This document shows positions 51,173-63,902 of a stretch of 64,000 nt of DNA, piece by piece (position 1 is the stretch's first letter; each line of letters opens with the position of its first letter). Source of the stretch: Thuidium tamariscinum (Eukaryota; Streptophyta; Bryopsida; Hypnales; Thuidiaceae). Position numbers and translations under genes: made by a program. The stretch is taken from NCBI GenBank assembly GCA_947034885.2, contig OX344757.2, positions 20,392,001 to 20,456,000 of the forward strand, in the 5' to 3' direction. Below the pieces are notes generated by a model. The model was given only the letters and a program-made list of their open reading frames with translations, ran no database searches and had not been told where the DNA came from.

Positions 51173-51534
51173 TTAACCCCTAAAGTCCTAAACTGCGGGT
51201 TTTTTGGCAACATAGCAATTTCAGGTAGCTCACTACGAGAGGAGTTTTTATTTTTTTCTTTGAAATTTTCACACAACATGTGCCTAAGGAGTAGCTTTAA
51301 GGCCCAACAATTTTCATAACTTTTGATTACACAATTAAAAAGTTATGGCATGATATATTGTTTTTTTTAGTTGGTGGGCAATTCAAGTAGCTCAAAAAAA
51401 TTCTTTAAAAAACACTTTAAGAAAAAATGAAATTTGAAATCGATTCTTTAGATTTATATAGGCATGAGAAGCTTTGAATCATTCCATTTGGACAAATGAG
51501 TAAAAAGTTATGAGAAATTTTAGTTTGCAGGTAG

Positions 51535-53220
51535 CCTGGGGAGGACACTTCCCGTTTTCTGATAACCTACGTGCGGCGGAATATAGGGTACATTTAAATA
51601 ATCTTAGGTAAAATTTATAAGAAATTTACATATAAATTAGGGGACATTAAAAGTGGCATGTCCTTTATAAGTAATATAGGGAACCGGAAAATATGGTCCA
51701 TTAGAATTTAGGTAGATATAAATTAGGGGCAAAAGAATGGGATCCTAGGAAAAAAATTTAGTAAGTTCAATTAATATTTATAGTACTAGTCAGATATAGC
51801 TCAAGATACAGGTACTATAGTGTATCTACAGCTCATCAGGTACTGTGATATATCTACAACTCATCTATGGCATATCTTTAACCCCTAAGCGACGGCAGAG
51901 CCATTTCATGGCTTTCGGATGACTTCTCCGAGCCACCAGAAGGTTTGAACAGTAGTTTTTTCATCCATTTTTTTTTCAATGACCTTTCATGTTGAGTTAC
52001 AAAGAGTGTCCAACTGAATTCTTAGTGTAATTGATGTTTTTTTGCATGTAGTTGAGAAGTAATTAAGAAAAACGGATGGCAAAATTTGTCATTTTAGTGT
52101 ATTCTGAGAAATTGAGTAAATCTGAAATTTCTCCTTAAAAATGACATTTTCTGAATTTGAGCCCAACTACTGAAATGGAGGTCCTCTACTCTAGTTTCTT
52201 CTCAAATTGAAATTTTGGAAAAATTCGTAAAATTGAATATTTTATTGCAATTTGAACTTTGGTTGTATTTTTAATGTCCACTACATTCTAATTATAGATG
52301 TACATGGCAAATTAGTTTACACCATGATGATCTCCACTATATTTTTCACACATGGTGAAATTTTCAGATTTTTTGAGATTATTTTCTATTTTCTATGATT
52401 TTTTCTTCAAATTTTCTTCAAAAAATTTCAGAAAATACAATTTTCCTCAAAAAAATCCAAAATTTCTGTGAAGTACAAGACATGCAGTTTCGTCTCTAAA
52501 AAATAAAAATAAAAATTTCCATACACATCTGGTTACAAAATGGTAACAAACTGAGTGACAGACAGTGCAACCTGAAACCAGTGGTCATAGGCCCGGCGTT
52601 TCACGGTTAAGTCATATCTTTAAGTCATATCTAACTCCATTGATGTTTGCAATTTGGTTGGGTGCAGGGGTTCGTGCTATGAATGACCTCTCTGAAGTTT
52701 GGGTAGCACCATGTCATAGAGCTTGATTTTGTTTTTTCACATGTGATGGAGGGCATTAGAACGGCATATTTCTGATGTAATTTTTTTATATGAGGCATAT
52801 ATTTGTGGTCATAGTTCACAGATGAACTTCATGTCTGTGTTTTTAAATACATTTTTGTCCCTAAAATCTCTTCAATACTTTTTCAACCCTAATGTCTTGC
52901 TTTTCATGCATGTATTTGTGTTGTATTTGTATTCATGCATTGTTATAACTTGAATCTTTTTTTCTATAAGGTATTTGTTAGTCACTTGTATTCTCATTAT
53001 TTTTTTTGTTAGTTTTTTTCCTTACAAAGAAAATAGCCTCTAATATATTCCTTTGGCCTACATATTATAAGTAATGATAGATATGATAATATGGGTAATT
53101 TTTTTGCTTTATCTAATAATAGGGGTCCTTTAAATGCTTTCTACGAGGTAAATAGCCCCCCAAATTATACCCCACCGCCACACATGGGTCCCCTAAATAC
53201 ACAAGAAGTGTCCTCCTCGA
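51535..53220. mobile_element. Mutator-like MITE nested in the family A foldback
   Basis: The left end CCTGGGGAGGACACTTCCCG and right end AGAAGTGTCCTCCTCGA match the termini of 46172-46468. The left 120 bp (CCTACGTGCGGCGG, GGGTACATTTAAATAATCTT) and right 70 bp (CACAAGAAGTGTCCTCC) are also shared. The flanks TGCAGGTAG and GGCAGGTAG match at 8 of 9 positions. It is 1,686 bp because it carries other insertions, including 51882-52606. Confidence 0.7.
51882..52606 (+). mobile_element. TTAA-flanked element, type II (nested)
   Basis: Bounded by TTAA at 51878-51881 and 52607-52610, starting CCCCTAAGCGACGGC and ending CCCGGCGTTTCACGG. It is 725 bp and is the reverse complement of 40247-40974. It is the innermost insertion of the nest and so presumably among the youngest here. 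Confidence 0.75.
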
Positions 53221-53614
53221 GGCAGGTAGGTATAGTTTTCAAAGACTCCATATCTACCCGCAAACCAAAATTCCTCATAACTTTTGACTCATTAATCCAA
53301 ATGGAATGATTCAAAACTTCCTATGTCCGTACATATAAACCTAAAGAATCAATTTCAAATTTTAATTTTTTGAAAAAATATTCTTTTAAGAAGTTTTTTG
53401 AGCTGCCCGGGTTGCTTGCTAAGTAAAGAAAACAACATATCATGCCATAATTTTTTAACTGCGTAGTCAAAAGTTATGAAAATTGTTGAACCTTAAAGCT
53501 ACTCCTTGAGCACATATTGTGTGAAAATTTCAAAGGAAAAGAAATTCCATTCACAGTGAGTTGCCCAAAATCGCTATGTTGCCAGAAAACATAGTTTAGG
53601 GCTTTAGAGGTTAA

Positions 53615-56586
53615 TTTTCAAGTATACCTTGGCATGTAAGAATAGAGTTTCTAACTTCCTAAATTACAATTTCACTATTTAATTCTACATGTGCACCATC
53701 TTCAAAATATCATAGCAATGTTACATTGTGAAATTTTAAAATCCTAAACCATTCATAGGTTGGTATTTTCAAACTTTGAGCAAGCAATGACTACAATATT
53801 GTACATTCAATGTCAATGTATAAGATTGTCTCTAGTCCCTCTAAATCCAACTTTGCTATAGAAAATTATTAACTTTGATGCTATCAAGTAGTGCTTTTGA
53901 TTAAAATGGGTACAATTGTTATTTTAAAAATTTAAAAATTATTATTTGTTTTAGAATATCACTTGTTAGTTTTCATGCTATGAATGGCCTCATGGTATTC
54001 TACAAAAGAATAAATAGTATTCAAATTCTTTCCTCCATTTTTTTTTCTTTTCAAACCTTATATTTGGTTACATCTTTTTTCAAAATCTAATATATAGTTA
54101 GTCCCTAGGAGTCAAATAGTTTCTCATAAATGATATTTGAAATAAACTCAAATGAATTCATGCATCACATCCTTTTATGCACATTCATTCATCTACCTAA
54201 GTTACATTATCCTAGAGTGATTGCAAAAATGACCAGTCAATTTATAGCATTTTGTTCAAAATTGGAGCTTCAACATTTACTTCAATGAATATCACAAGGA
54301 TAAGTTCTTGCATTGATTTTAGATTGTTGATCATATTGTAGATCTATTGTACTATCAATAATTGTCCTTCATGAGGCCTATATAATATTTAGCATTAGAT
54401 GTTTTGGGGGGCTTATAAAACACTTTGGATTTCTAGATTTTGGTAATGCAGCAAAAATACAAAGAACTTTGTAATAAAAGCAATCTAATATGGCCAAGAG
54501 ACTACTATGTCATATAATATCAATTAATTATTTCTAAACATTAAAAATTAAATGTTATAGTTTTTTTGAAATTAGTTTTCACTTCTGTTATACATTCTGA
54601 AAACTTTGAAAATTAAAAGAATTTTTTTTTGAAATTCAAAAAATTAGATGACTAGTGGTTGGTTGAGTGCACAAGAAATAATTTTGCAAAATAACTACAA
54701 AACAATAGTCTTAAACCCTAAAAAGTAAAAAAACATCTAATGGTTGTATCTACTAATACTATATCTTATTTTTTCATAAAAAAAGTTTTTTTTGAGGATT
54801 TAATTTATAATAAAACAAACATGTTGAAAATACCCCCTAAAATGACCATTTGTAACTTGGACTTTATGGTAATCAAGTTTTGCCAAAAGAATGAAGTCGA
54901 AACCATCTTCAATATATTCAAAAGTATGTACACAAGAGAGTCCTAATTGCACAAATGTGAAGATTGTAGAGAAATCTTTGTAGTATATTTTTTAGATGCC
55001 CCTCATATAAAATATGCTTGATACTTTTTATCAATATATACTACAAAAATTTCAATTTTTAGAGATCACTAATTTAATTTGGATATTAAATAGTCAATAG
55101 TATAGAAAACTTACACATTAGAAAGTATGACAAATAAATAAATTTTTTCCTTTAAACATAAAATGATTTTCTTAATTTCTAAAAAATAAAAGATACAAGT
55201 ACAACATAAACATCCATCTCCAATCTCCAATAAGAATTTTGGTTGAATAATAGATTCATAGTTCAAAAATCAAAAGTTATAGTAGATTACAAATCTATTA
55301 TACTACCTATCACATAATTAAAGATGAATTTTTCTTAAAAATATACCCTATTCTACCAATGCTTAAATGATTGAGCTTTTCAAAGAATTTTTTATTTTTT
55401 AATTAGATTATTGTTGTAGAAGAATGACAATTTCAATGAAAAAAGTCATTCCAAACCTTTCAAAGTAATACAAAGACAATAGTTTTGTGGTCCTATATAA
55501 ACCTCCTTTACACTTTATTGTCTTTTTTGTTAAATAATAAAATAAATTTTTTTATAGAGTTCCAAGTTTTGAAAGTGTTTATTGAAATGGATGTAAAGAA
55601 TAAAAGTCACTAATCAAACCATTTCTCCTAAATTATTGGAAAAGTAAAGCTACATTAATTCAAGTACCATCCACTTCTTCATTCATTTATCTACCTATTC
55701 TACAAATGGTTAAATGATCAAACTTTCTATATTAATAACCTTTAATATATTGTTGAAAAATAAAACTTTCTTTTCAAACCTCTATACAACCAACATATCA
55801 AGAACAATTTTGTAATCCTGAAGATGAGACTTCACATTTTCTATTCCCTTAATTTGGACAAAATGTTGAATAATAAAAAATTATAAAGTTTTCATCTTTC
55901 AAAGTGTTTAGGAATGGTAGTTTATTAACAATAGAAGTCAATCATTAGTCAAACCATTTCTCTAAATGATTGAAGACAAAGCCAAGTGAATTCAAGCATC
56001 TACCACATTTACATTCATTCACCTATCTATTCCATGAATGAAACAATCAAACTTTCTATAAAACCTTTTATACCATCCACAAATGAAATGTTCAACACAT
56101 TTAAAACTTTAAAAACCAACATGACAAGAATAATTTTGTAATCTTACACAAACCAACCTTGCATTCCCTATCTCCTTTATACCATTGAGCAACAAAAGTT
56201 ATAATATTTTCATCTTTAAAAGTATTTAGAAATGGAGGTCCGTACAAAATGGAAGTCGTAAGTCAAACCATAATGTCAATGCAGGAGAGTTCTCCTGTCG
56301 TGGCATGCTTCAATTGGTTAAAGAGAGGCAGATTAAGACTGATAATGCTCAGTGCTTGCCTTGTGCAAATCTTCAGTAAGGTGGGTATGAAGTAGAGATT
56401 TCATTGGTATAGAAATGAGAGAAATCTAGGAGAAATCTCTTCCTCTACCAACCGATATTAACTTAGTAAGTGCAGATTCATGTACCTAACAAAATCTAAA
56501 TCTAAATGGAGGAGACTATTACTATTGTGGCATATTTTGATTGGTTCAACAATCAAAGAAATCAAATAGACATTGATATTATGTCC
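53615..56586. other. Intergenic, no gene seen
   Basis: 3 kb of AT-rich DNA. Several loosely similar blocks of the type TTCATTCATCTACCTA followed by a TTTCAAAC/CTTTCAAAG context recur about every 300 bp between 54180 and 56260, which suggests an old degenerate tandem array. No gene is recognisable. Confidence 0.4.
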
Positions 56587-56701
56587 GGTAACTGTAAAGC
56601 AAGTTATCGAAAATAATCGCCGGTCAGTACCAACCTCGCCACCCCGCGGCTTGGTAGGTCCTAACCGGCGATTATTTTCGATAACTTGCTTTGCAGTTAC
56701 C
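56587..56701. repeat. 115-bp near-perfect hairpin (MITE or small-RNA precursor)
   Basis: GGTAACTGTAAAGCAAGTTA, continuing to TAATCGCCGGT, is mirrored at the right with a single difference (a position that would form G-U in RNA) over 38 bases per arm. Part of the loop pairs as well (TACCAA with TTGGTA). The base of the stem is GC-mixed and unlike the AT-rich flanks. The flanks GTCC and AGTCC may be remnants of a target duplication. Confidence 0.75.
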
Positions 56702-59042
56702 TAGTCCATCTCTTTCATGTAAACGATAAGGTCAAGTGACTTCATGCATTCTCCACCTTTGATGCATTTCTTCATCTATCTACTTCCAAAAAAGCTTAAG
56801 CCATTGAAGCTTCAAAAGAACGTTTCAACATCATTCTATTACGTGGAAATTAAAATGAAATATTCAATGAAATCCTTTCAAGCAAACCACAAGGGAGATA
56901 GGAGCCTTTACCTCTGGGAAAAAATCAGTCAAATTACCTAGTCTTTCCCTCTTCGTTCCATTCACGAGGCCTGGTAAAAATTGGACCATTCCCACTTCAT
57001 GAATAGGTAAAATGATGATAGTATTACCTTGAGGAAAACTATGAAGTGAATGCCTTGAGGACAATTGTGAAGTGAATACCTTGAGGGAAATTGTGGAGAT
57101 GGAGAATTGCGGTCTGAAATCTAAAATTGCCATAGATTTTTGAAATCTATATGTGTTGTAGATGTCTGAAATCTACACTTGTCCAAGATGTTTCAAAATG
57201 CATGGTCTGAAGTCTAAATGTTTCATAGATTTTGAAAATCTACATGTGTCCTAGATGTTTAAATATATATCTTTCTCAAATAATAGTTTTAAGTTCAAAC
57301 TATGCGGTTTGAAAAATGGCATAAGGAATACCACCATTTTAACAAAACTCACCATGGAGGGAATACCATAAGGTAATCACCACATGAATTACTCTAGAAA
57401 GACTTACCTCTTATACTTCATGAGAGTCTCACCAACGACAATGCTTACGGGATAATTTCTACAACAAAGAACCACATGGTAAAATCACATTTTTTTGGGA
57501 AGTATTTTAACATGTAGAAAAGTGTATATGAATTCCCCGAAGGTAAAATTTCATCCATGGGAAAGCATTCACGTATTCCCTGTTAGACCTAATTTACCAC
57601 ATGGCAAAATCATTTTCCCACTTACACTGAGGTGACAGGAGGGAAAGATCTTGAGGTTTCCCACTTGCTCAAGTGGGAAAGCCTCCTATCTCCCCTGTGA
57701 ACATGAAGGAAACACAACAATGTCGTCAGGATCCTACATAAACCTTGTTTTGCAGATGCTCAAGTCCTCTTTGCCAGGAGTTGCCTAATGAGGATCGTCT
57801 CCTCCGCCTTGGCTCAGTCTAGCTCGTCTTTTCTCTTCCCTTCGTGCGGTTGCTTCTCCTCTTGACTTACTTTTGTTGATTAAATGCCTTCTCTCCTGTA
57901 GACACTGTTCTCATGTCTGTTGCCATGTATTTTCATTGCAGATGTTGCATTGCGTGTTGTAAAACTGTTACGTTCTCTCCTGCAGTTCACGGCGACGAAA
58001 GGAGTTAGGATTGTAGCTAGCTAGTTGTTGCAATCTGGACGTATTTGGATGTAACGGGATCTGAAAAGAATAGTATAATAGCTTAATTTTTTGTAACTGA
58101 CGTACTGCTGTGGCGCTTGCGTGAGGACACTAGTCGTGCAATTTGGAAATACACTCATTGAAAAGATCATTCAGGTCCGATCGATTGTCGTCGACATGCA
58201 TTCGATCGAGGACTTTTAGTGCTCGGTCAGTTTGCATGGAAAATCAGCTCATGGAGAGATTTGTAACTTCTGTAACTTTTGTTTGATTATCGATCGATCT
58301 GCTGGAATCTCTCTTTTGTCGTCTAGATTTTGTTTCTAGTTTGGGCGATGTTTACATCATGATGTCGCTGTAGCTAGGTTCTAATTAGCGTAACCACAGG
58401 GATTTGATAATGCTCACAGCTCGATCATGTTCCTTGCAAATTTTGTACCTTTTTCTTTTTCTTTTTCTTTTTCTTTTTCTTTTCCTGTTAGATTGGAATG
58501 AATAAACTTGTATCTCACTAATTAATAACAACTTCTTGTGTGAGGCTTTTTTATTCCAGTGTTGCGTAACCATGTCGGAGACTACATACTCCGGAGGATA
58601 GAGATCGAATCCGACGTCTAAGCTAGCGCTCGACTCTATCGATTTCATATACGACTCGGTCCCATGCTAGCTGTCTAGATACAGACGATGCATGACTTAA
58701 GCATTTAGTGGTGTCTGATAATAAATCTTCGTCCTTGTGTGTTGAGTTCCAATATATGTTATCGGACTTAACCCTCTTGAATTGACTTAATGCAAAGCAT
58801 CGTCTCTTAAGTAGGGTCTTTCAGCAGAACCTTCTCTTTTCATTGATGCCGTGGAAGTCTGGAACATTGGTTTGGATGAGATACTAGCTGTAGCTAGCTA
58901 TTGCAGGGGAAAACTTAGATTAAAACTACAGTACACTGATCATATTTTTTCTGCAAAAAAGTAAAATTTATATTAGCTCACGACATGTACTTTTCAGTGT
59001 GCAGTTTAAGCATTCCGAGGACTGTCGATCGAGTGGGCAGTA
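56702..59042. promoter_or_regulatory. 5' flank of the pectate lyase gene, with small repeats
   Basis: 57111 and 57204 start two copies of a roughly 93-bp direct repeat (GGTCTGAAATCTAAA). 57657-57680 is a compact hairpin (TTTCCCACTT, loop GCTC, then its inverse). 58450-58485 is a TTTTTC microsatellite. From about 57700 to the gene the DNA is less AT-rich and carries many CGATCGAT- and AGCTAGCT-like words, consistent with a promoter region. No core promoter element can be called safely. Confidence 0.4.
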
Positions 59043-61855
59043 ATGGCGATCCAACGGTTGGTCCTCGTGCTGGCTCTGCTGGCAACAACCGGAAACCTGG
59101 TGTTCGCTCGTCGTTCCTTCGGCACGAATTATGGTGAGAATGACGGCTACAGAGGCGGAGGCTATGACTACTCTACTCAGGCCTACGGAAGCACGGAGCC
59201 GTCGGAGCGTTACTACAAGGGCGGAGACTTCGACTATACTGCAAACTCGGAGCGGTACTACAAGAGCGGCGATGATTACTACACTGCAAGCTTTGAGCGG
59301 ACGAAGCCAAGTTACTCTGATTGGGATGTGGCCGAAAGGTGAGATCATCTCCAAGCATTCTTAGTTTTCCTTTCCATTAGTTTTCAATTTCATTTTTTCT
59401 TTGTAATTTTTCGATTCCAGATTCTGGCAGGCCGGGGGCCGGGGGAGTTTTAATTAAGAGTGTACCATCATAGTAATGAAAAGGATTTTTGCACTATTAG
59501 CAGGTGGTAATGATGCAATTGAAATGATTTAAACTTTATTTCATATCCTTCATTGTCAATTCTAGAAGACCTCCCTTGTGTTTCGTATTTTTTTTGGTCC
59601 CATCTTGGCTACCAAAGATGTCTAACGTAGCATTCCTGCAACTGAAACGTTTGTTCTTCCGTTGCGTCTGCTTCTCTTCTTCAGTATTTCATTAGAGGAT
59701 GAAATAATATTTATCTCCACGAATTTTGTGAAAGGAAGCTTACGACACCTCTGAGTCTTTCGCAAGCGAGTTTGTATTGATATTTGTGAAAATGCGAAGG
59801 ACTTTGCTAGAACTGGTTTTATGATAATATTACGATGTAAAGTGTAGAATGTACGTCACTCATTAAAATGTGTTCCCTATTACCAGCTCGTATTTGAGAC
59901 ACGACGATGATCATGAAGATCATGATGATTATGATGCCCCTGATGCCCCGTCGGATTCTGGAGGTAGCCCTTCGGCGGGAGCTTCGGGCAACCCCATCGA
60001 CGATTGCTGGAGACACGATCCCAACTGGCCGAACAACCGTCAAGCGCTGGCCAGTTGTGCCATTGGATTCGGCAAGAACGCCCTCGGAGGTGCGGAAGGC
60101 CCCATCTACGTCGTTACCGACGAAAGCGACGAGGATCTCGTGAATCCCAAGGAAGGAACTCTGCGTTACGCTGTTCTTCAGGATGTAAGCAACTAACTTA
60201 TCCTCTCACTGCGAAACAATCTAGCAAAAGTCTAATGTTCTCATTAGGTGGCCGGAAGGATCGAGGATTATAATGGGGAGTAGTTTCTTGATCGTAGACC
60301 AGCGTGCATATTAATATTCCCAACCTTACGTAGTTTTGAATCGTTTTGATTTACCTGGCGTGCGTGCATGCATTGAGATCGATGTGTACGTATTCCCATA
60401 TGCCTGCAGGGCCCTCTGTGGATTGGCTTCGCCCGTAACATGACGATCCAGCTATCGAACGAGCTGATCATGACGAGCCGCAAGACGATCGATGGCCGCG
60501 GCTTCGACATCCACATATCCGGCGGCGCGGGCTTGACGTTCCAGTACGTGGGGCACGTGATCGTGCACGGCGTGCACATCCACGACCTGCATCCCACGGC
60601 CCCCGCCGTCATCCGCAGCAACTCCTCGCACGTCGGCCACAGAAATGGCTCCGACGGCGATGCTATCAATATCTTCGGCTCCCACGACGTCTGGGTGGAC
60701 CACTGTTACTTCGCAAGAGGATCCGACGGACTCGTGGATGCCATCATGGGGTCCACGTTCGTCTCCGTCACCAACAACTTCTTCGAGCAGCACGACAAGG
60801 TATGGATTGACCTGATACGGTACAGAGCGAACGTAATTCGTCATGGGTCTCAGGGTTAGGGGTTAATCAAGAATTAGGATCTAGCTTCATAAATTAGTTT
60901 GACGTACGTATGTAGGGTTAGCAATGTTGTACGTGCTGTGTCTGCAATTGCATGGTACTGATCTCGTTTAACGAAACTGATTGCTCAGGTCATGCTCTTC
61001 GGCGCCCACCCTTTTGATACTATGGACAACGACATGCAGATTAGTGTGGCCTTTAATTACTTCGCTCCGGGACTGATTGAACGCGTTCCAAGGTTTGTAC
61101 ACATGATCATTCCTTCTTTATCAAATTCAATCTCATCAAATCTAAGAATTTTAGTTCTCTAACTTCTGTTTGAATCACTCGCTTAGAGTCTCGGTCCCCA
61201 TTGAAGACATGTTTGATCTATGTTTTTCAGGTTACGCCACGGCCACGCGCATATCTTCAACAACTACTACGCCAGCTGGGGAGAATACGCAATTGGAGGA
61301 AGTGAAGGTCCAACGATTCTCAGCGAAGGAAACGTCTTCAACGCCCCAGACTCTCGCGACAAACAGGTCGAATCCCTAAACCCTAGCTAGTTTAACCCCA
61401 ATTAAAACTCTAAGGAAAAAAACCCAACTTAAACCCGAACTCCAAAGCATGCGAGCGCTCGTTCCATTGCAGACTCACCTAGATCGATCCCATTGTAAGT
61501 CGGTCTTTCACAGCTTAGACTCCGTCACATACAAAACACTCCATATGCGTGCTTTAAATTCGACTTGACGGTTTGAATTTGAATTTCAACATCATATTCC
61601 TTTCCTGATCTGATCGATACTGAATTGCGCGATGTGCAGGTTACCAAGAGAATTGACGATGGGGATGCTTCCTTCAGCAATAGCATGGAGTGGAACTGGC
61701 AATCCGTGGGCGACAAGTTCCTGAACGGAGCCTACTTCGTCTCCGGGGGCGCATCTTCAGACTCTGGAATCTACTCCAAAGCCACCAGCACCAACAAGAT
61801 TGTCCCAGCTGAAGTTGTCCCGGATGTAACCAGAGACGCCGGTCCTCTTCTGTGA
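59043..61855 (+). CDS. Secreted pectate lyase, polysaccharide lyase family 1
   Basis: PL1 pectate lyases cleave de-esterified homogalacturonan in the wall by Ca2+-dependent beta-elimination. Six exons join in phase: 59043-59338, 59887-60184, 60410-60799, 60989-61092, 61231-61366, 61640-61855, giving 479 residues. [20 protein letters not shown] followed by FARR is a typical signal peptide. Residues about 25-100 are a Tyr/Gly/Asp-rich linker with a repeated SERYYKxGD unit; exon two opens with an Asp/His-rich run ([12 protein letters not shown]). The catalytic domain shows [34 protein letters not shown] (about 293-299), [12 protein letters not shown] with the Ca2+-binding Asp positions, and RVPRLRHGH (about 360-368), including the Arg expected to be the catalytic base. 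[20 protein letters not shown] C-terminus is usual for plant members. Exons are GC-rich relative to introns. The gene looks intact. Confidence 0.93.
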
Positions 61856-62704
61856 CCTCTCTCTCTCTCTGGAGGCTTTTGCTGATCGACTGATCGAGGT
61901 TCAGGAATCGATCAATCAATTATGGGCGTTACCTGATCGAGCCATGCATTTTGTAATAATACAATTTCCTTGAGAAAGTAATAAACTCTGAAGAGTCGAT
62001 GGATTGATGCTTGCATTGGTTTCGTGACTCGCAAGACCTTTGCTGTTATATCAACGCTCCTTCAATTCTTTCACACTTCCGTGTCAGACAATGCTCCCAC
62101 CACTTTGCACTGTTCGCAGCTTTGATGTATTAGAGTTAACCCTAGAGCGTCTGGAATCATGTCCAGAATTGACGACTTGGGAAAAATCATTATAAAGTAC
62201 TATTTAGAAGAATATTTTGGGATTGAGTTACAAACAAAAGTTGTAAATTTTGAGTTTTAGATTCCATTCGTATGGTTAGATTTTCCAATGCTTTCATCAA
62301 TATTTTGCTATAAATTCTGAAAGGAAATATTCAAAATCCCTTCAAAATTCAATCATAAGCAAAATATTGTCATTTTTCAAGTAAAACTTGTTAATGTGGG
62401 TTTGAAATGAGGTTGTCTTCATATGGTGATTTTTTGAAATTTTTCTGTTCTTTAATTCTATGACCTTAGTTTTGCAAATTTGGTTTTGAACTACAGTGAA
62501 CACAAGTCAATTTCTTGACATACTTCCACATTTGTAATTTTAGAAAATTATGTACTCTAGTGGTACCAAAACCAAACCTTCTTTAGAATAAAAACTTTAT
62601 AAAGAATTTCTAAAAATTAGAATGACTTCCATCCAAAAAGGAACAAGACAAAAAAGTAATTTCGAATTTGCTCATCATCTAGAAATTGGACGTTGGCACA
62701 TTCC
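61856..62704. other. 3' flank of the pectate lyase gene
   Basis: A CT tract follows the stop codon (61856-61869). TTTTGTAATAATACAATTT and AGTAATAAACTC near 61950-61988 are plausible plant polyadenylation signals. From about 62160 on the DNA is AT-rich with nothing recognisable. Confidence 0.45.
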
Positions 62705-63902
62705 CCCGGGGAGATCACTCTTTGTAATTTTAAGTATACACCTGAGTTAAGAGGGTATTTAACATAGGGCTATTTACCTTCATTTTAGTAATTAAAATGA
62801 CCGTATTTTTACATATAAATTCAATCATTTGGTTTTTACAGTTAGGCCTGCTATCTTATATACATAATTTATATGTCTATTTTTTCATATCTATTTACAA
62901 CACAATATAAAAGTAGTGTTTTACATATACACTATTTTTTTAATATATGCACTATTTGTATTGTAGTACAATTTCAAATGACAAATAAAAATGTAAAATG
63001 CAACAATAGTTTTAAATATTCTAAATTCTATGCCATGTATTCTAAACAACCTAATATGGTGAATAATAAACATCATAGAAACATTAAATATAGTTATAAT
63101 ACTAAAACTAAGAAAAATACCAATACTAGTAATATAGCATGAACAACATGAGAAATTGACACTCTAAAAACATTGTAGATTAACCCAAGAATATGACCTC
63201 TATTTTAATATAGACTATATATTTTATTTTTACATATGCATTTACAATGATTTTGAATTTAGAATCAAAAAATAAAAGAGCGTTTATTAAACACTAATAA
63301 AAAGAAGATGATTCTAAACATTTACAAGTATATGTTCAAGTAGTTGAGGCAAATTTAGAGTTTGTAGTGTCAAAGTATAGAAAAGATTCCATGCAAATGT
63401 TGCACACTCTACACCAATTTCTTAATGGATACTTTGTGTGAATACAAATCTCCATAGTACAACCTCATTGTAAATTTATAGTTTAATTATTTTGTTTTGG
63501 AACAAAAGATTCTTACATGCTATTACATAATTAGTATACTCAAGGAAAGATTTGTATATATAGGCTAGAATTATTTGATGATCACAACAAATCTCTTGAA
63601 AACATCCTTAGATTTACTAAATTGTGTAAGTTTTATCATTCAATTAAAAAAGTTTGTTTACATCTATACTCATTATACTACAAACTTTTTATATGAATCC
63701 TATATGTAAGGGCTAATTTATTAATAAAAATTCCTACTAAATGATGTTTATACATAGCCTAATTTATATATAATAGGATATGTGACATTTCAAAAACCCT
63801 ATAGTAGTTCTACATATATATAAAATTTATCCCCTTTGAATTAAATAGACCCTATCTTTTAACTCACGTAGTTTTCTAAAAATCGCGAGTAATCTCCCCA
63901 GG
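62705..63902. mobile_element. Mutator-like non-autonomous element
   Basis: The left end CCCGGGGAGATCACTCTTTG pairs with the right end, which reads CCTGGGGAGATTACTCGCGA on the other strand. The flanks CACATTCC (62697-62704) and TACATTCC (63903-63910) match at 7 of 8 positions. The ends resemble the CCTGGGGAGGACACTT termini of the shorter Mutator-like MITEs here. The 1,198-bp interior is very AT-rich and encodes nothing convincing. Confidence 0.65.

Larger units (their letters stand above)
51177..53610. mobile_element. TTAA-flanked composite: two inverted family A arms around nested insertions
   Basis: Intact TTAA lies on both sides (51173-51176 and 53611-53614). The left arm 51177-51534 starts CCCCTAAAGTCCTAAACTGC, and the right arm 53221-53610 is the same sequence inverted, ending TTTAGGGCTTTAGAGG. 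Shared blocks are the left portion of family A, so the element is a foldback form of it. The space between the arms is filled by a Mutator-like element, itself holding a type II TTAA element. Confidence 0.7.

Noticed and set aside
58385..58648. Frame with a run of Arg-Lys repeats
   Set aside because: The run is the antisense of a TTTTTC microsatellite upstream of the pectate lyase gene.
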